A stretch of 64,000 nt of DNA from Pseudomonadota bacterium (GTDB lineage: Bacteria > Pseudomonadota > Alphaproteobacteria > Rhizobiales > Aestuariivirgaceae), in NCBI GenBank assembly GCA_963205315.1, contig CAUJIO010000020.1, positions 18,391 through 82,390 of the forward strand. The letters are read 5' to 3'. Positions 20,483-29,194 of this stretch are shown piece after piece. The stretch's first letter is position 1. Each line of letters opens with the position of its first letter. The notes beneath the pieces were generated by a model. That model searched no databases. It was not told the origin of the DNA and worked only from the letters and a program-made list of their open reading frames with translations. Position numbers and translations under genes: made by a program.

Positions 20483-21769
20483 ATGGCTCATGTCGTCGTC
20501 CTCGGTGCCGGACTGGGAGGCACCCTCATGGCCTACGAGATGAAGGAAAAGCTGCGCCCGGGCGATACGCTAACCGTCGTCACCCGTGATCCGAAGTATC
20601 ACTTCGTGCCCTCCAATCCGTGGGTCGCGGTTGGCTGGCGCAAGCCCGCCGACATTGAAGTCGATCTGGCGCCAATCCTCGCGAAGAAAGGCATTGCCTT
20701 CAAGCCCGTGGCAGCGGCCAAGCTCGATCCGGCCAACAACCGCATCGAGCTCGCCGATGGTTCAGCCGTCGATTACGACTACCTGATCAACGCCACCGGC
20801 CCGGACCTCGCCTTCGACGAGATTGAAGGTTTCGGACCGCAGGGCCACACGCAATCGGTATGCCACGTATCGCATGCCGAAAAGGCGGCCGAGGCTTTCG
20901 AGGCGTTCTGCAAAAATCCTGGCCCCATCGTCGTGGGCGCTGTGCAGGGCGCGTCCTGCTTCGGCCCGGCCTACGAGTTCCTCTTCATCCTTGAAACCGA
21001 ACTGCGCCGCCGCAAGATTCGTGACAAGGTTCCCATGACCTTCGTGACGGCGGAACCCTACATCGGCCACCTTGGCCTTGATGGCGTGGGCGACACCAAG
21101 GGCCTGCTCGAGAGTGAGATGCGCAGCCATCACATCAAGTGGATGACGAGCACGCGCGTGAAGAAGTTCGAGGCCGGCAAGGTGACGGTCGAAGAGATAG
21201 CCGATGACGGCACGGCGAAAGCCGAGAAGGAACTGCCCTTCGGCTTTGCGATGATGCTGCCGGCCTTCCGCGGCGTGGCGCCACTGCGCGGCATCGAGGG
21301 ACTTTCCAACCCGCGCGGCTTCACCCTCATCGACAAGTTCCAGCGCAATCCCAAATATCCGAACATCTTTGCAGTCGGGGTATGCGTTGCCATCCCTCCG
21401 ACAGGCCCCACGCCGGTTCCGTGCGGCGTGCCGAAGACCGGCTTCATGATCGAGTCGATGGTGACGGCGACCGCTCAGAACATCGGCGTCCTGCTTCGTG
21501 GCGAGGAACCGCGCCACCAGGCGACATGGAACGCCGTCTGCCTCGCCGACTTCGGCGACTCCGGCGTCGCTTTTGTCGCCCAGCCGCAGATCCCGCCACG
21601 GAATGTCAACTGGTCCTCGTCCGGAAAATGGGTGCACGGCGCCAAGATCGGCTTCGAGAAATACTTCCTGCACAAGGTTCGCCGCGGCACCAGCGAGACG
21701 TTCTATGAGAAGCTGGCGCTCGACATCCTTGGCATCGACAAGCTGAAGGAAACGATCGAGGTCAAGTAA
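20483..21769 (+). CDS. sqr: Sulfide:quinone oxidoreductase-like flavoprotein
   Basis: FAD-dependent disulfide-oxidoreductase-fold enzyme of 428 residues, predicted to oxidise sulfide to zero-valent sulfur and pass electrons to quinone. It begins VVVLGAGLGGTLMAYEM (FAD binding). Cysteines at about 127 (SVCHVSH), 159 (GASCFGPAYEF) and 314 (PVPCGVPKTG) correspond to the SQR catalytic set, and the 127/159 spacing of 32 equals that of the well-studied acidithiobacillus enzyme. The C-terminal part with FEKYFLHKVRRG fits the amphipathic membrane-attachment region. It is the last gene of the repressor-controlled operon and gives the whole locus its likely role in sulfide detoxification. Confidence 0.87.
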   Translation: MAHVVVLGAGLGGTLMAYEMKEKLRPGDTLTVVTRDPKYHFVPSNPWVAVGWRKPADIEVDLAPILAKKGIAFKPVAAAKLDPANNRIELADGSAVDYDYLINATGPDLAFDEIEGFGPQGHTQSVCHVSHAEKAAEAFEAFCKNPGPIVVGAVQGASCFGPAYEFLFILETELRRRKIRDKVPMTFVTAEPYIGHLGLDGVGDTKGLLESEMRSHHIKWMTSTRVKKFEAGKVTVEEIADDGTAKAEKELPFGFAMMLPAFRGVAPLRGIEGLSNPRGFTLIDKFQRNPKYPNIFAVGVCVAIPPTGPTPVPCGVPKTGFMIESMVTATAQNIGVLLRGEEPRHQATWNAVCLADFGDSGVAFVAQPQIPPRNVNWSSSGKWVHGAKIGFEKYFLHKVRRGTSETFYEKLALDILGIDKLKETIEVK

Positions 21770-21774
21770 ACCGC

Positions 21775-22821
21775 TCAGCCCTCGTCTTCGATCCCGTCCT
21801 GCCCGGAGTCAGTAGCTGACGGCACCTTTTCACTGGTGAAGTGGTGGATCATGTCCTTGGCCTGCGCGACGAACTCGTTCCATTCGTCGCGCTCTGGGCC
21901 CTCTGCCGACTGAGGATCGAAGACACTGAGCGGGCGCGCCACCTCTTCCTCATCGGCAAAGTGGTTGCGCCAGGAACAGTTCCACGCACGCCGCGCCATG
22001 CGTTCGTTGCTGTCGGCAAAGTGAGCCACGATCGAGCGGTGCAAATCGGCATCGACACCATAGAACGGCCGGTCGTTCCAGCCCATCCCGTCGGCGATCT
22101 TGATCAGCGGCGTCGTCAAGGGCGACAGCTCCCGGCCTGTCAGATGCGGCAGCTCGGCCCAGGTCCAGCGCCGCAGCGCCAGCAGTGCGGCCACGGTCTT
22201 GGCACCGGGCGAGCGGTTGAAATTGCCAGTCTCGGCAAAGGCGCCCGGCCGCGGTTCGGCAACGCCGATCACCTGAAGGAAATCGGCCACCAGGCCCGTT
22301 TGCAGGATGCGGCGCGAAAAGGGCCGGAAACTGGTGGCAATGCCGGAATGATCGACGACCTCGGCGAACAGCGATGAGTAGTCGTGCCGCCCGGACTGGA
22401 TTTCGGCGGCGGCGAACTCCGTCATCGTCATCGCATGCGTCCAGTGCTTCAGGTTCTGGCAATAGCGCGAATTGATGGCACCGGGCTGCGCGCGCAGATA
22501 GGCGGCGACATGAAGGTCATAGCCGAGCTCAGTCCAATATTGCGCGAGCTTGTCCACGTAACCGGTTTCGGGAAATCGCAGCGAGAAATTCTCGGCCGTC
22601 AGCAATGCGCGTGGTGGCAAACCTGCCTGCCGGAACTCGCGCCGCAATGGTCCCAGCAGTCGATTGCCGTTCTTCTGCGGCGAGAAGGCCGCGACAAGGC
22701 TGCGATGATTGTGCGCATGCTGGATGGTGCCGGTAAGCGGTATGAACAGGCCGGCCTCCGCCACGGCATCACGGTTGTCTTCAAGAAACTTCTGGATCGT
22801 GGTCGATCCGCTTTTCACCAC
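21775..22821 (-). CDS. Sulfotransferase-like / P-loop protein with uncertain start
   Basis: About 348 residues. The start region VKSGSTTIQKFLEDNRDAV matches the PAPS-binding loop of bacterial sulfotransferase-like proteins (consensus H-x-G-x-x-K-x-G-S-T-x-I-Q). Codons upstream of the first usable GTG (22821) stay in frame and encode RILHIHAGV, the expected first beta strand and the conserved H-x-G, but no ATG, GTG or TTG precedes them before an in-frame TAA near 22890. Either a CTG or ATC start is used or the 5' end has been damaged. The gene is convergent with sqr (5-base gap). The substrate is unknown. Confidence 0.6.
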   Translation of the reverse strand: MVKSGSTTIQKFLEDNRDAVAEAGLFIPLTGTIQHAHNHRSLVAAFSPQKNGNRLLGPLRREFRQAGLPPRALLTAENFSLRFPETGYVDKLAQYWTELGYDLHVAAYLRAQPGAINSRYCQNLKHWTHAMTMTEFAAAEIQSGRHDYSSLFAEVVDHSGIATSFRPFSRRILQTGLVADFLQVIGVAEPRPGAFAETGNFNRSPGAKTVAALLALRRWTWAELPHLTGRELSPLTTPLIKIADGMGWNDRPFYGVDADLHRSIVAHFADSNERMARRAWNCSWRNHFADEEEVARPLSVFDPQSAEGPERDEWNEFVAQAKDMIHHFTSEKVPSATDSGQDGIEDEG

Positions 22822-23030
22822 GCCGGCGTGAATATGGAGGATCCTGTCCAGTACTGCAGCCCCTGCTTTGGATGAGTGTCGCGTGGGTTAGTAACCCGCG
22901 CCCGAAGTGCCGTCCAGCGGCGATATTCTCACGCTGAAGCTCCAGCCGGCGCATGCTTCGTTAACGTATCGCCATCTACTCTTCTTCCCCAACAATCCAG
23001 AAAGAAATTACAGTGGGAGACAGCAGGAGC

Positions 23031-23396
23031 ATGCGCGCATTCGGATGGAAGGCCTTGGCCGTTCTGAGCCTCTCGGTTGCAGGGCCCGCCATGGCCAGCG
23101 GCCTCGATTTCAAACTTGGAAACGCCACCGGCTATGATATCGCCTCAGTGCAGATGAGTCCGGCAGGCAGTGACCAGTGGGGCGAGGTCAACATGGGCGA
23201 AGACGCGCTCGACGACGGCACGGCCGTCGAGATCTCCTTCACCGGCGATCCCGACAGCTGCAAGTGGGACCTGAAGGTCGATTGGGCCGAGGACTATCCC
23301 GCAACCGTCTGGCAGAGCGTCAACCTCTGCAATGTTTCCGAAATCACGCTCCACTACGACCGCGACACTGACGAAACCACGGCCGAACTGAAATAG
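23031..23396 (+). CDS. Small secreted protein of unknown function
   Basis: Product of 121 residues from ATG 23031, with a clear Sec signal peptide (about residues 1-23, ending AGPAMAS). The mature protein is acidic, with two cysteines in DSCKWDLKVDWAEDYPATV and SVNLCNVSEITLHYDRD that could form a disulfide. The repeated beta-strand character suggests a small beta sandwich. GGGAGA and AGGAG lie just upstream; GTG 23013 is an alternative start in the same frame. Similar small periplasmic proteins occur in related alphaproteobacteria, but I know of no assigned function. It stands alone as a single-gene unit. Confidence 0.65.
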   Translation: MRAFGWKALAVLSLSVAGPAMASGLDFKLGNATGYDIASVQMSPAGSDQWGEVNMGEDALDDGTAVEISFTGDPDSCKWDLKVDWAEDYPATVWQSVNLCNVSEITLHYDRDTDETTAELK

Positions 23397-23457
23397 CACA
23401 GTGCCTTCGACGCGGCCTGACGCGATCTCCGCTCAAGCAAACGAAGTGACAGGATAA

Positions 23458-23493
23458 GAGGTGAAGCGCCCGCAGGCGCCGGCGCTTCCCCTC
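23458..23493. repeat. Intergenic inverted repeat before the phosphatase gene
   Basis: GAGG-T-GAAGCGCC pairs with GGCGCTTC-C-CCTC around a 10-base loop. There is no T-run, so it may be a protein site, an RNA hairpin or a weak terminator for the small secreted-protein gene. Confidence 0.5.
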
Positions 23494-23549
23494 CTCGGGC
23501 AATCCTGCTATCTCCCGCGCCCACACCAGATTTCCAGGGAAGTGCCACC

Positions 23550-24347
23550 GTGTCGTCACCCGTTCTCACCGTTATGACCGCCGCTGTCCGCAAGGCAGCG
23601 CGCGCCGTTCAGCGCGATTATGGCGAACTCGCCAATCTTCAGGTTTCCCTGAAGGCGCCGGGCGACTATGTCACCGCCGCCGACAAGCGGTGCGACAAGA
23701 TCCTGCGCGAAGAACTGGCGAAAGTGCGCCCGGGTTACGCGTTCCTCACCGAAGAAACAGGAACGGTGGCGGGGACCGATCCCGATCACCGCTTCATCAT
23801 CGATCCCATCGACGGCACGATGAACTTCATGCATTCGGTGCCGTTCTTTGCGATCACCATTGCCCTCGAGCGCAAGGGGGAACTCGTCGCCGCCATCACC
23901 TATAATCCGGTGTCGGACGAAATGTTCATGGCCGAGAAGGGCGGCGGCGCTTTCCTCAACAACCGGCGCCTGCGCGTCGCCCAGCGCCGCGATATCCACG
24001 ACACGCTGCTGAGCTATGAGATTCCGCATCGTGGTGGCAAGGAACATGCTCTGTCGCGCGCCGAAATCTCGGTCTTCCAGGGCAAGGTCGTCGGCATTCG
24101 CGGGCCGGGCTCGGCAGCACTCTCGCTTGGCTATGTTGCCGCCGGCCGCTTCGACGCCATGATCTGCCGGAACCTCAACAAGTGGGACATCGCCGCCGGC
24201 ATTCTGCTGGTCAAGGAAGCCGGAGGCTTCGTCAGCGATCCCGACGGCGAACGCGATCCGATGGAAACCGGCAACATCCTCGCCACCAACGCCGACCTGC
24301 TGCCGCAATATCGCGATGCGCTGAAACAGGCCCGCGCCGCCGGCTGA
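23550..24347 (+). CDS. Inositol monophosphatase family protein (SuhB/CysQ-like)
   Basis: Mg-dependent, Li-sensitive-type phosphatase of 265 residues. Metal and phosphate residues lie in FLTEETGTVAG (Glu), IIDPIDGTMNFMHSVPFF (the DPIDGT motif) and WDIAAGILLVKEAGG (the second motif, WD-x-AAG). The GTG 23550 start has AGGGAAG 8 bases upstream; ATG 23574 is an alternative that would remove eight residues. Family members hydrolyse inositol phosphates, 3'-phosphoadenosine phosphates or histidinol phosphate, and the sequence does not decide between them. The amidase gene follows after about 40 bases and is probably cotranscribed. Confidence 0.88.
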   Translation: MSSPVLTVMTAAVRKAARAVQRDYGELANLQVSLKAPGDYVTAADKRCDKILREELAKVRPGYAFLTEETGTVAGTDPDHRFIIDPIDGTMNFMHSVPFFAITIALERKGELVAAITYNPVSDEMFMAEKGGGAFLNNRRLRVAQRRDIHDTLLSYEIPHRGGKEHALSRAEISVFQGKVVGIRGPGSAALSLGYVAAGRFDAMICRNLNKWDIAAGILLVKEAGGFVSDPDGERDPMETGNILATNADLLPQYRDALKQARAAG

Positions 24348-24389
24348 AACCGGTCTTCGACTTCACGACATCTGACGGAGTACGCCACC

Positions 24390-25793
24390 GTGAGCGATCT
24401 CAACTGGAAATCCGCAGCCAAGCTGATCAAGGGTTACGCCAAGAAGAAGTTCTCGCCGGTTGATGTTGCAAAGGCCTGCTTTGCGCAGATCGAGAAGCAC
24501 GAACCGGCACTCAACGCCATGGTCGAAGTCCGGAAGGCCGAGGCGCTCGAAGCCGCAAGATCAAGCGAGAAGCGCTGGCTGAAGGGCGAGCCGCAAGGCC
24601 CGGTCGATGGCGTACCGGCCCTCGTCAAGGATTTGCTGCTGGTGCGCGGCTGGCCCACCTTGCGTGGCTCGAAGACCGTCAGTCCAGATCAGGCCTGGGA
24701 TCAGGATGCGCCGAGTGTCGCCCGCCTGCGCGAATGCGGCGCAGTGTTCTTGGGATCCACGACCACCCCGGAATTCGGCTGGAAGGGCGTCACCGATTCA
24801 CCTCTCACCGGCATCACCCGCAATCCGTGGGATGTGAGCAAGACGCCGGGCGGTTCGTCGGGCGGATCCTCCGCGGCCGCCTCTGCCGGTTACGCTCCGT
24901 TGACGCTTGGCACCGATGGCGGCGGCTCGATCCGCATTCCGGCCGGCTTCACCGGCATCTTTGGCTTGAAGCCGTCCTTTGGCCGCGTGCCGGCCTATCC
25001 GCTGTCGCCGTTTGGCACTGTCGCGCATGTCGGCCCGATGACGCGGACGGTGGAAGACGCGGCCCTGATGCTGAACGTCATCAGCCAGCCCGACGCCCGC
25101 GACTGGCATTCCCTGCCCTACGATGGCAGCGATTATACTGCGAAGATGAAGAAGGGCATCAAGGGCCTGCGCATTGCCTACAGCCCGGCGCTCGGTTACG
25201 TCGATGTCGATCCGGAAATCGCCGGTCTTGTCGATGACGCCGTGCGCGTGCTGGAACGCCTCGGCGCCACTGTCGAACGTGTTGATCCCGGCTTCGAGGA
25301 TCCGGCCCAGATCTTCAGGATCCTGTGGTGGTCTGGCGCCCGCGCCGCGCTCGGCCATCTGCCGGCGGAAAAGAAGAAGCTTCTCGATCCCGCGCTGGCC
25401 GACGTCGTCGAGCAATCCATGTCGATTTCTCTCGATGACTATGCCGATGCGGTGAAGCAACGCGGATTGCTCGGCTCGCAAATGCGGCAGTTCATGGAAA
25501 ACTACGACCTGCTGGTCACGCCGACGCTGCCCATTCCTGCTTTCGACGCCGGATTGCTCTCGCCTGCCGCTGTCGACCAAACCGGCAAATGGGTGAACTG
25601 GACACCCTTCAGCTACCCCTTCAACCTCACGCAGCAGCCTGCAGCCAGCGTACCATGCGGCTTCACCAAGGCGGGCCTGCCCGCAGGCCTGCATCTGATC
25701 GGCCGCATGTTCGATGATCGCATGGTCCTGAGAGCATCACATGCCTATCAGGATGCCACTACCTGGCACACGCAGCGCCCACCCGGATTCTGA
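24390..25793 (+). CDS. Amidase (amidase-signature family)
   Basis: Amidohydrolase of 467 residues with the Ser-cisSer-Lys catalytic triad. The lysine lies in VPALVKDLLLVRGW. The signature core with both serines reads TPGGSSGGSSAAASAGYAP, followed by LGTDGGGSIRIPAGFTGIFG. It has the usual C-terminal PFNLTQQPAASVPCGF and AGLPAGLHLIGR. GTG 24390 follows ACGGAG at a good distance. GatA is unlikely because no gatB or gatC is nearby. The substrate (a small amide, a nitrile-derived amide or a peptide amide) is unknown. Confidence 0.9.
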   Translation: MSDLNWKSAAKLIKGYAKKKFSPVDVAKACFAQIEKHEPALNAMVEVRKAEALEAARSSEKRWLKGEPQGPVDGVPALVKDLLLVRGWPTLRGSKTVSPDQAWDQDAPSVARLRECGAVFLGSTTTPEFGWKGVTDSPLTGITRNPWDVSKTPGGSSGGSSAAASAGYAPLTLGTDGGGSIRIPAGFTGIFGLKPSFGRVPAYPLSPFGTVAHVGPMTRTVEDAALMLNVISQPDARDWHSLPYDGSDYTAKMKKGIKGLRIAYSPALGYVDVDPEIAGLVDDAVRVLERLGATVERVDPGFEDPAQIFRILWWSGARAALGHLPAEKKKLLDPALADVVEQSMSISLDDYADAVKQRGLLGSQMRQFMENYDLLVTPTLPIPAFDAGLLSPAAVDQTGKWVNWTPFSYPFNLTQQPAASVPCGFTKAGLPAGLHLIGRMFDDRMVLRASHAYQDATTWHTQRPPGF

Positions 25794-25881
25794 TGGTTCT
25801 CCACATCGGCAGCTGCTCCAAAACGTGCTGGAGCGTCTGCCTGCGGCTGTGTCAGAAAATCCGGAAGACGGCTTAGGAGCT

Positions 25882-26058
25882 TCAGGCCGCCTGTTGGCGT
25901 TCCAGCCTGGAAATCTCGTCTTTCAGCTTGAGTTTCTTGCGCTTGAGTTCAGCGATTTCAGCATCGCTTGACGCCGGGTGATTGATGGCTTCCGCAAGCT
26001 CGAGCTCAAGAGCCTTATGCTTTGCGTAAAGTTCACCAAGGTGCGCTTGAAGACTCAT
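25882..26058 (-). CDS. DUF465 (YdcH family) small protein
   Basis: A 58-residue cytoplasmic protein made of two helices, with the C-terminal pattern AEIAELKRKKLKLKDEISRL typical of YdcH/DUF465. AGGGAGGAT lies 5 bases before ATG 26058, which decides this start over longer frames. It is divergent from a second DUF465 gene; such pairs next to purE-purK are common in rhizobia as I recall. Function unknown. Confidence 0.85.
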   Translation of the reverse strand: MSLQAHLGELYAKHKALELELAEAINHPASSDAEIAELKRKKLKLKDEISRLERQQAA

Positions 26059-26186
26059 GCGATCCTCCCTCTGGTCTATATGACCGTTTGATGATGACAT
26101 AGACTTGGGGGCTTGTCGAACCCTTGAAAAGGGCATTAGTGAAGAATTACAAAATCTTTATGTGAGACTCCGGGGGACTGCCGCCG

Positions 26187-26402
26187 ATGCCAAAGCTGGA
26201 CATGCTTCAGGAGCTGCAATTGCGCACGCAACTGCAACTTCTCATTCAGCAGCATCGTGATCTCGACACGGCCATTGTGTCGCTCGAGCAAACCGGAACG
26301 AGCGATCAGTTGCAATTGCGCCGCCTGAAGAAAATGAAACTCGACATCAAGGACAAGATCCAGCAGATCGAGAATATGCTGATCCCCGACATCATTGCCT
26401 GA
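26187..26402 (+). CDS. DUF465 (YdcH family) small protein
   Basis: A 71-residue, glutamine- and leucine-rich helical protein ([20 protein letters not shown], then [21 protein letters not shown]). The C-terminal K-x-x-K-L-x-I-K-D-x-I-x-x-I pattern matches DUF465. It differs from the divergent neighbour at 25882 and is not a recent duplicate. It lies 16 bases before the probable purE start, so it likely shares the purEK transcript. Function unknown. Confidence 0.82.
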   Translation: MPKLDMLQELQLRTQLQLLIQQHRDLDTAIVSLEQTGTSDQLQLRRLKKMKLDIKDKIQQIENMLIPDIIA

Positions 26403-26418
26403 GGACCGAATTTCCAAC

Positions 26419-26928
26419 GTGACCGCCGCATCATCAGCCAAGACTCCACCCGTCGCCATCATCATGGGCAGCCAATCAGACTGGGCGACCATGAGACACG
26501 CCGCCGCCACGCTCGATGCTCTCGGCATCGCCCACGACGACCGCATCGTCTCAGCCCACCGGACGCCGCAGCGGCTGTATGACTTCGCCACCACGGCGAG
26601 GGCGGAAGGCTTCAAGGTGATCATCGCCGGCGCCGGCGGTGCCGCCCATCTGCCCGGCATGACGGCCGCCATGACCAGCCTGCCGGTGTTCGGCGTGCCG
26701 GTGGAATCGAAGGCCCTGTCGGGACAGGATTCTCTGCTGTCGATCGTCCAGATGCCAGGCGGCATCCCGGTCGGAACGCTGGCCATCGGCAAGCCCGGCG
26801 CCATCAATGCCGCACTCCTCGCCGCCAGCGTCCTGTCACTGTCGGATGAAGCTCTGGCTGCGCGACTCGACGCCTGGCGCGCCGAACAGACGGCCAGCGT
26901 CGCCACAAGCCCGAAGGACGAGTCGTGA
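26419..26928 (+). CDS. purE: 5-(carboxyamino)imidazole ribonucleotide mutase PurE
   Basis: Purine biosynthesis enzyme converting N5-CAIR to CAIR. It has the class I PurE start [18 protein letters not shown], the active-site histidine loop [15 protein letters not shown] and the glycine-rich [19 protein letters not shown] 26419 gives a 169-residue protein of normal length; the frame is open to 26395, but those codons overlap the DUF465 gene. The stop overlaps the purK start by 4 bases, the standard purEK arrangement. Confidence 0.95.
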   Translation: MTAASSAKTPPVAIIMGSQSDWATMRHAAATLDALGIAHDDRIVSAHRTPQRLYDFATTARAEGFKVIIAGAGGAAHLPGMTAAMTSLPVFGVPVESKALSGQDSLLSIVQMPGGIPVGTLAIGKPGAINAALLAASVLSLSDEALAARLDAWRAEQTASVATSPKDES

Positions 26929-28010
26929 GAACCATTCAAACGGCCCTGCCCCCCGGCTCCACCGTCGGCATCCTCGGCGGAGGTCAGCTTGCCCGCATGC
27001 TGACTCTCGCCGCCGCACCGCTCGGCATCAAGTGCCACATCTTCGCGCCCGAAGCCGACAGCCCGGCCTTTCAGGTCTCTGCCGCCCATACCCTGGCCGC
27101 TTATAGCGATACCGAGGCGCTGGCTGCATTTGCGGCTGCGGTGGACGTCGTCACCTATGAGTTCGAGAACGTGCCGGCGGCCACAGCGGCCTTCCTCGCA
27201 ACGCGTGTCCCTGTGGCGCCCGGTGTCTTTGCTCTCGAAACCGCGCAGGACCGCGTCACCGAGAAGACATTTATAGCCAGCCTCGGCGTGCCCGTCGCGC
27301 CATTTGCTGCCGTGGATGACATCGAAAGCCTCGAAACGGCTCTGGGCACCATCGGCCGGCCCTCGATTCTCAAGACCAGGCGTTTCGGCTATGACGGCAA
27401 GGGCCAGACCCGCATCGACAGCGACACATCGGCGGCTGCCGCCTTTGCCGAAATCGGCCAGTCTCCGGCCATTCTTGAAGGCTTCGTCCGCTTCGACAAG
27501 GAAGTCTCCGTCATTGCGGCGCGCAGTTGGGACGGATCGATTGCCGTCTTCGACGTGCCGGAGAACCACCACGAGCACCACATCCTCAAGACCTCCACGG
27601 TTCCTGCCGACATCTGCCCCAGTGTGGCCGAAGAGGCCCGGACCATTGGTGGGCGCATCATCGCAGCACTCGGCTACGTCGGCGTCATCGGCATCGAGAT
27701 GTTCGTCTCGGGAGAGCAGCTGACCGTCAACGAGATTGCGCCGCGCGTCCACAATTCCGGCCATTGGACCATGGATGCCTGCTGCGTGTCGCAGTTCGAG
27801 CAGCACATCCGCGCCATCTGCCGGTGGCCGCTGGGCTCGGCTGAGCGCCACTGCGACGTGGTCATGACCAATCTGCTTGGTGACGACGCCGGGCGCTGGC
27901 AGGCACTGGCAGCTGAACCGGACGTCCGGATTCACCTCTATGGCAAGTCGGAAGCCCGCCGGGGCCGGAAAATGGGCCACTTTAACCGCCTGACCCCTCG
28001 ACAGGCCTGA
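26925..28010 (+). CDS. purK: 5-(carboxyamino)imidazole ribonucleotide synthase PurK
   Basis: ATP-grasp enzyme of 361 residues that carboxylates AIR with bicarbonate and ATP and feeds PurE. It shows the N-terminal [29 protein letters not shown] (ATP loop), the late metal-binding strand [19 protein letters not shown] and the ending [10 protein letters not shown]. Here the ATP-grasp motifs occur in the usual order, unlike the protein at 14175-15506. It overlaps purE; the ribosomal protein gene rpsU follows. Confidence 0.95.
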   Translation: MRTIQTALPPGSTVGILGGGQLARMLTLAAAPLGIKCHIFAPEADSPAFQVSAAHTLAAYSDTEALAAFAAAVDVVTYEFENVPAATAAFLATRVPVAPGVFALETAQDRVTEKTFIASLGVPVAPFAAVDDIESLETALGTIGRPSILKTRRFGYDGKGQTRIDSDTSAAAAFAEIGQSPAILEGFVRFDKEVSVIAARSWDGSIAVFDVPENHHEHHILKTSTVPADICPSVAEEARTIGGRIIAALGYVGVIGIEMFVSGEQLTVNEIAPRVHNSGHWTMDACCVSQFEQHIRAICRWPLGSAERHCDVVMTNLLGDDAGRWQALAAEPDVRIHLYGKSEARRGRKMGHFNRLTPRQA

Positions 28011-28099
28011 AAACCTGTGCTAACCCGCCGCCACGTCTGAAGCCCGCTGAGGGCCTCAATACCCAAACTAAACCTTTCTTCCGATCCCAGAGGTATCAC

Positions 28100-28360
28100 T
28101 TGCAAGTTGTAGTTCGTGACAACAATGTCGATCAGGCCCTGAAGGCGCTCAAGAAAAAGATGCAGCGCGAGGGCATTTTCCGCGAGATGAAGCTGCGCGG
28201 CGCTTACGAGAAGCCATCGGAGAAGAAGGCCCGCGAGAAGGCGGAAGCCGTACGCCGCGCCCGCAAGCTGCAGCGCAAGAAGCTGCAGCGCGAAGGCCTG
28301 CTGCCAATGCCGAAGAAGGTCGAAGGCGCCCCGATGCGCGGTCCCCGCGGCCCGCAGTAA
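28100..28360 (+). CDS. rpsU: 30S ribosomal protein S21
   Basis: Basic protein of 86 residues with the conserved start [20 protein letters not shown] and the long basic helix [16 protein letters not shown], plus an alphaproteobacterial C-terminal extension. The start codon is TTG at 28100, which gives the family N-terminus and follows AGAGG at 28089-28093. The stop is followed by an intrinsic terminator. Confidence 0.95.
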   Translation: MQVVVRDNNVDQALKALKKKMQREGIFREMKLRGAYEKPSEKKAREKAEAVRRARKLQRKKLQREGLLPMPKKVEGAPMRGPRGPQ

Positions 28361-28389
28361 GCGCTACCTCCCAACATTGCCGAATTTCA

Positions 28390-28426
28390 GGGCCGCCTCC
28401 TCCGGGAGCGCGGCCCTTGTGTTTTC
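28390..28426 (+). terminator. Intrinsic terminator after rpsU
   Basis: GGGCCGC (28390-28396) pairs with GCGGCCC (28410-28416) and is followed by TTGTGTTTT. It separates purEK-rpsU from the secreted-peptide gene array. Confidence 0.8.
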
Positions 28427-28451
28427 TGGGACAACTCTTTTTGGCGCCCAA

Positions 28452-28478
28452 TTATGGCAGTTGCCGTAATTGCCATAA
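28452..28478. promoter_or_regulatory. Inverted repeat TTATGGCA-N11-TGCCATAA
   Basis: Perfect 8-base arms at 28452-28459 and 28471-28478, with an additional TTGCC inside the spacer. It lies about 160 bases before the first secreted-peptide gene and after the rpsU terminator, a plausible operator or dimeric regulator site. No T-run follows. Confidence 0.5.
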
Positions 28479-28551
28479 CTCAGCCACAGCTTCCCACAAA
28501 TCCGTAACACATCCGTCCCAGAGCTGGACGACTCAGCCTCTAGTTAAACCT

Positions 28552-28571
28552 CAGATGAACGGCGCATTCAG
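28552..28571 (+). promoter_or_regulatory. Shared 20-base upstream element, copy 1
   Basis: CAGATGAACGGCGCATTCAG, 67 bases before the first secreted-peptide start. It matches 18 of 20 bases at 29501-29520, upstream of the third gene, and its first half recurs upstream of the cysteine-rich secreted protein at 58321-58335. The recurrence before small secreted-protein genes suggests a regulator site or promoter element. Confidence 0.55.
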
Positions 28572-28637
28572 TCTGGGTTCCACCTGCCCCTTCTAATGTG
28601 GCCTCAACATCGAGACACCACAGAGGGACGCTGCATC

Positions 28638-28838
28638 ATGATCCGCTACACACTCTTCGCCCTGGCAATCCTTGCCACAACGGCCACAGCGATCGCTGCA
28701 GTGCAGCCCCTCACCGCCCCTGCTCCGTCGGACCCGGCCAACGTCACCGTCGTTGCCAAAAACAGCCCCTTCCCGGTGATGGGCCCCATCGTCGTCGAGC
28801 AATGTGCTGTGGAGGATTGTTCCGACGCGACCAACTGA
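28638..28838 (+). CDS. Tiny secreted two-cysteine protein, paralog 1 of 3
   Basis: A 66-residue product with a Sec signal peptide (RYTLFALAILATTATAIAA) and a mature part of about 45 residues. The core DPANVTVVAKNSPFPVMGPI is followed by VVEQCAVEDCSDATN. It shares with the genes at 29195 and 29588 the pattern P-x-N-[VI]-T-V-[VI]-x-K-N-x-x-[FW]-P-x-x-G and two cysteines separated by four residues. A 16-base stretch at its 3' end (28812-28827 region) is identical to paralog 2, pointing to recent tandem duplication. No known family was recognised. It may be a periplasmic peptide or a precursor of one. Confidence 0.7.
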   Translation: MIRYTLFALAILATTATAIAAVQPLTAPAPSDPANVTVVAKNSPFPVMGPIVVEQCAVEDCSDATN

Positions 28839-28965
28839 ATTTGTCGGGCGGTGACGCCAGACAAGACCGGAGTGCGGGGCGAAGCGCTCTAACCAGCCCC
28901 CTCTCAGAGCTTGAAGTTTCGCACTCCGGTCACGATCTCTTCCCTATCCCCAGGCAGTACTTCCC

Positions 28966-28982
28966 CCCATCCCCTGCAAACG
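28966..28982 (+). repeat. Direct repeat downstream of paralog 1 (copy 1)
   Basis: CCCATCCCCTGCAAACG, identical to 29416-29432. Each copy lies just after a secreted-peptide gene and just before an intrinsic terminator, so the duplicated unit included the 3' untranslated region. Confidence 0.75.
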
Positions 28983-28996
28983 CTGCCTGCACCTGA

Positions 28997-29026
28997 AGCC
29001 CCGAGCACAGTCTCGGGGCTTTTTTT
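28997..29026 (+). terminator. Intrinsic terminator after paralog 1
   Basis: AGCCCCGAG (28997-29005) pairs with CTCGGGGCT (29012-29020) around a short loop, followed by a run of T. This is a strong terminator, so paralog 1 makes its own short transcript. Confidence 0.9.
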
Positions 29027-29069
29027 CGGGCAACATTCCTGAAACGCCTCTCGCCGGGCGCCGAGCCGC

Positions 29070-29106
29070 CTGAAACAATAATTTCAGAGTCACACGATGG
29101 TGTGAC
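29070..29106. promoter_or_regulatory. Two adjacent inverted repeats upstream of paralog 2
   Basis: CTGAAA-N6-TTTCAG at 29070-29087, then immediately GTCACAC-GATG-GTGTGAC at 29089-29106. Both have perfect arms. Their side-by-side position about 90-125 bases before the start codon suggests operators for one or two dimeric regulators. Confidence 0.5.
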
Positions 29107-29160
29107 CTGCGTTACAGTCTTGTGAGCGGCATCGGCGTATTAAATCACCATATCGAGACA

Positions 29161-29190
29161 GCCGGGAAACACCGGCGTCTCCGGGAGACG
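29161..29190 (+). promoter_or_regulatory. 5' leader hairpins, one covering the ribosome-binding site of paralog 2
   Basis: GCCGG-GAAACA-CCGGC (29161-29176) is followed by the near-perfect palindrome CGTCTCC-G-GGAGACG (29176-29190). The second contains the Shine-Dalgarno sequence GGGAGA, 6 bases before ATG 29195, so the site can be paired in the RNA. The two hairpins share base 29176 and could compete, which would allow translational control. Confidence 0.45.
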
Positions 29191-29194
29191 TCAG

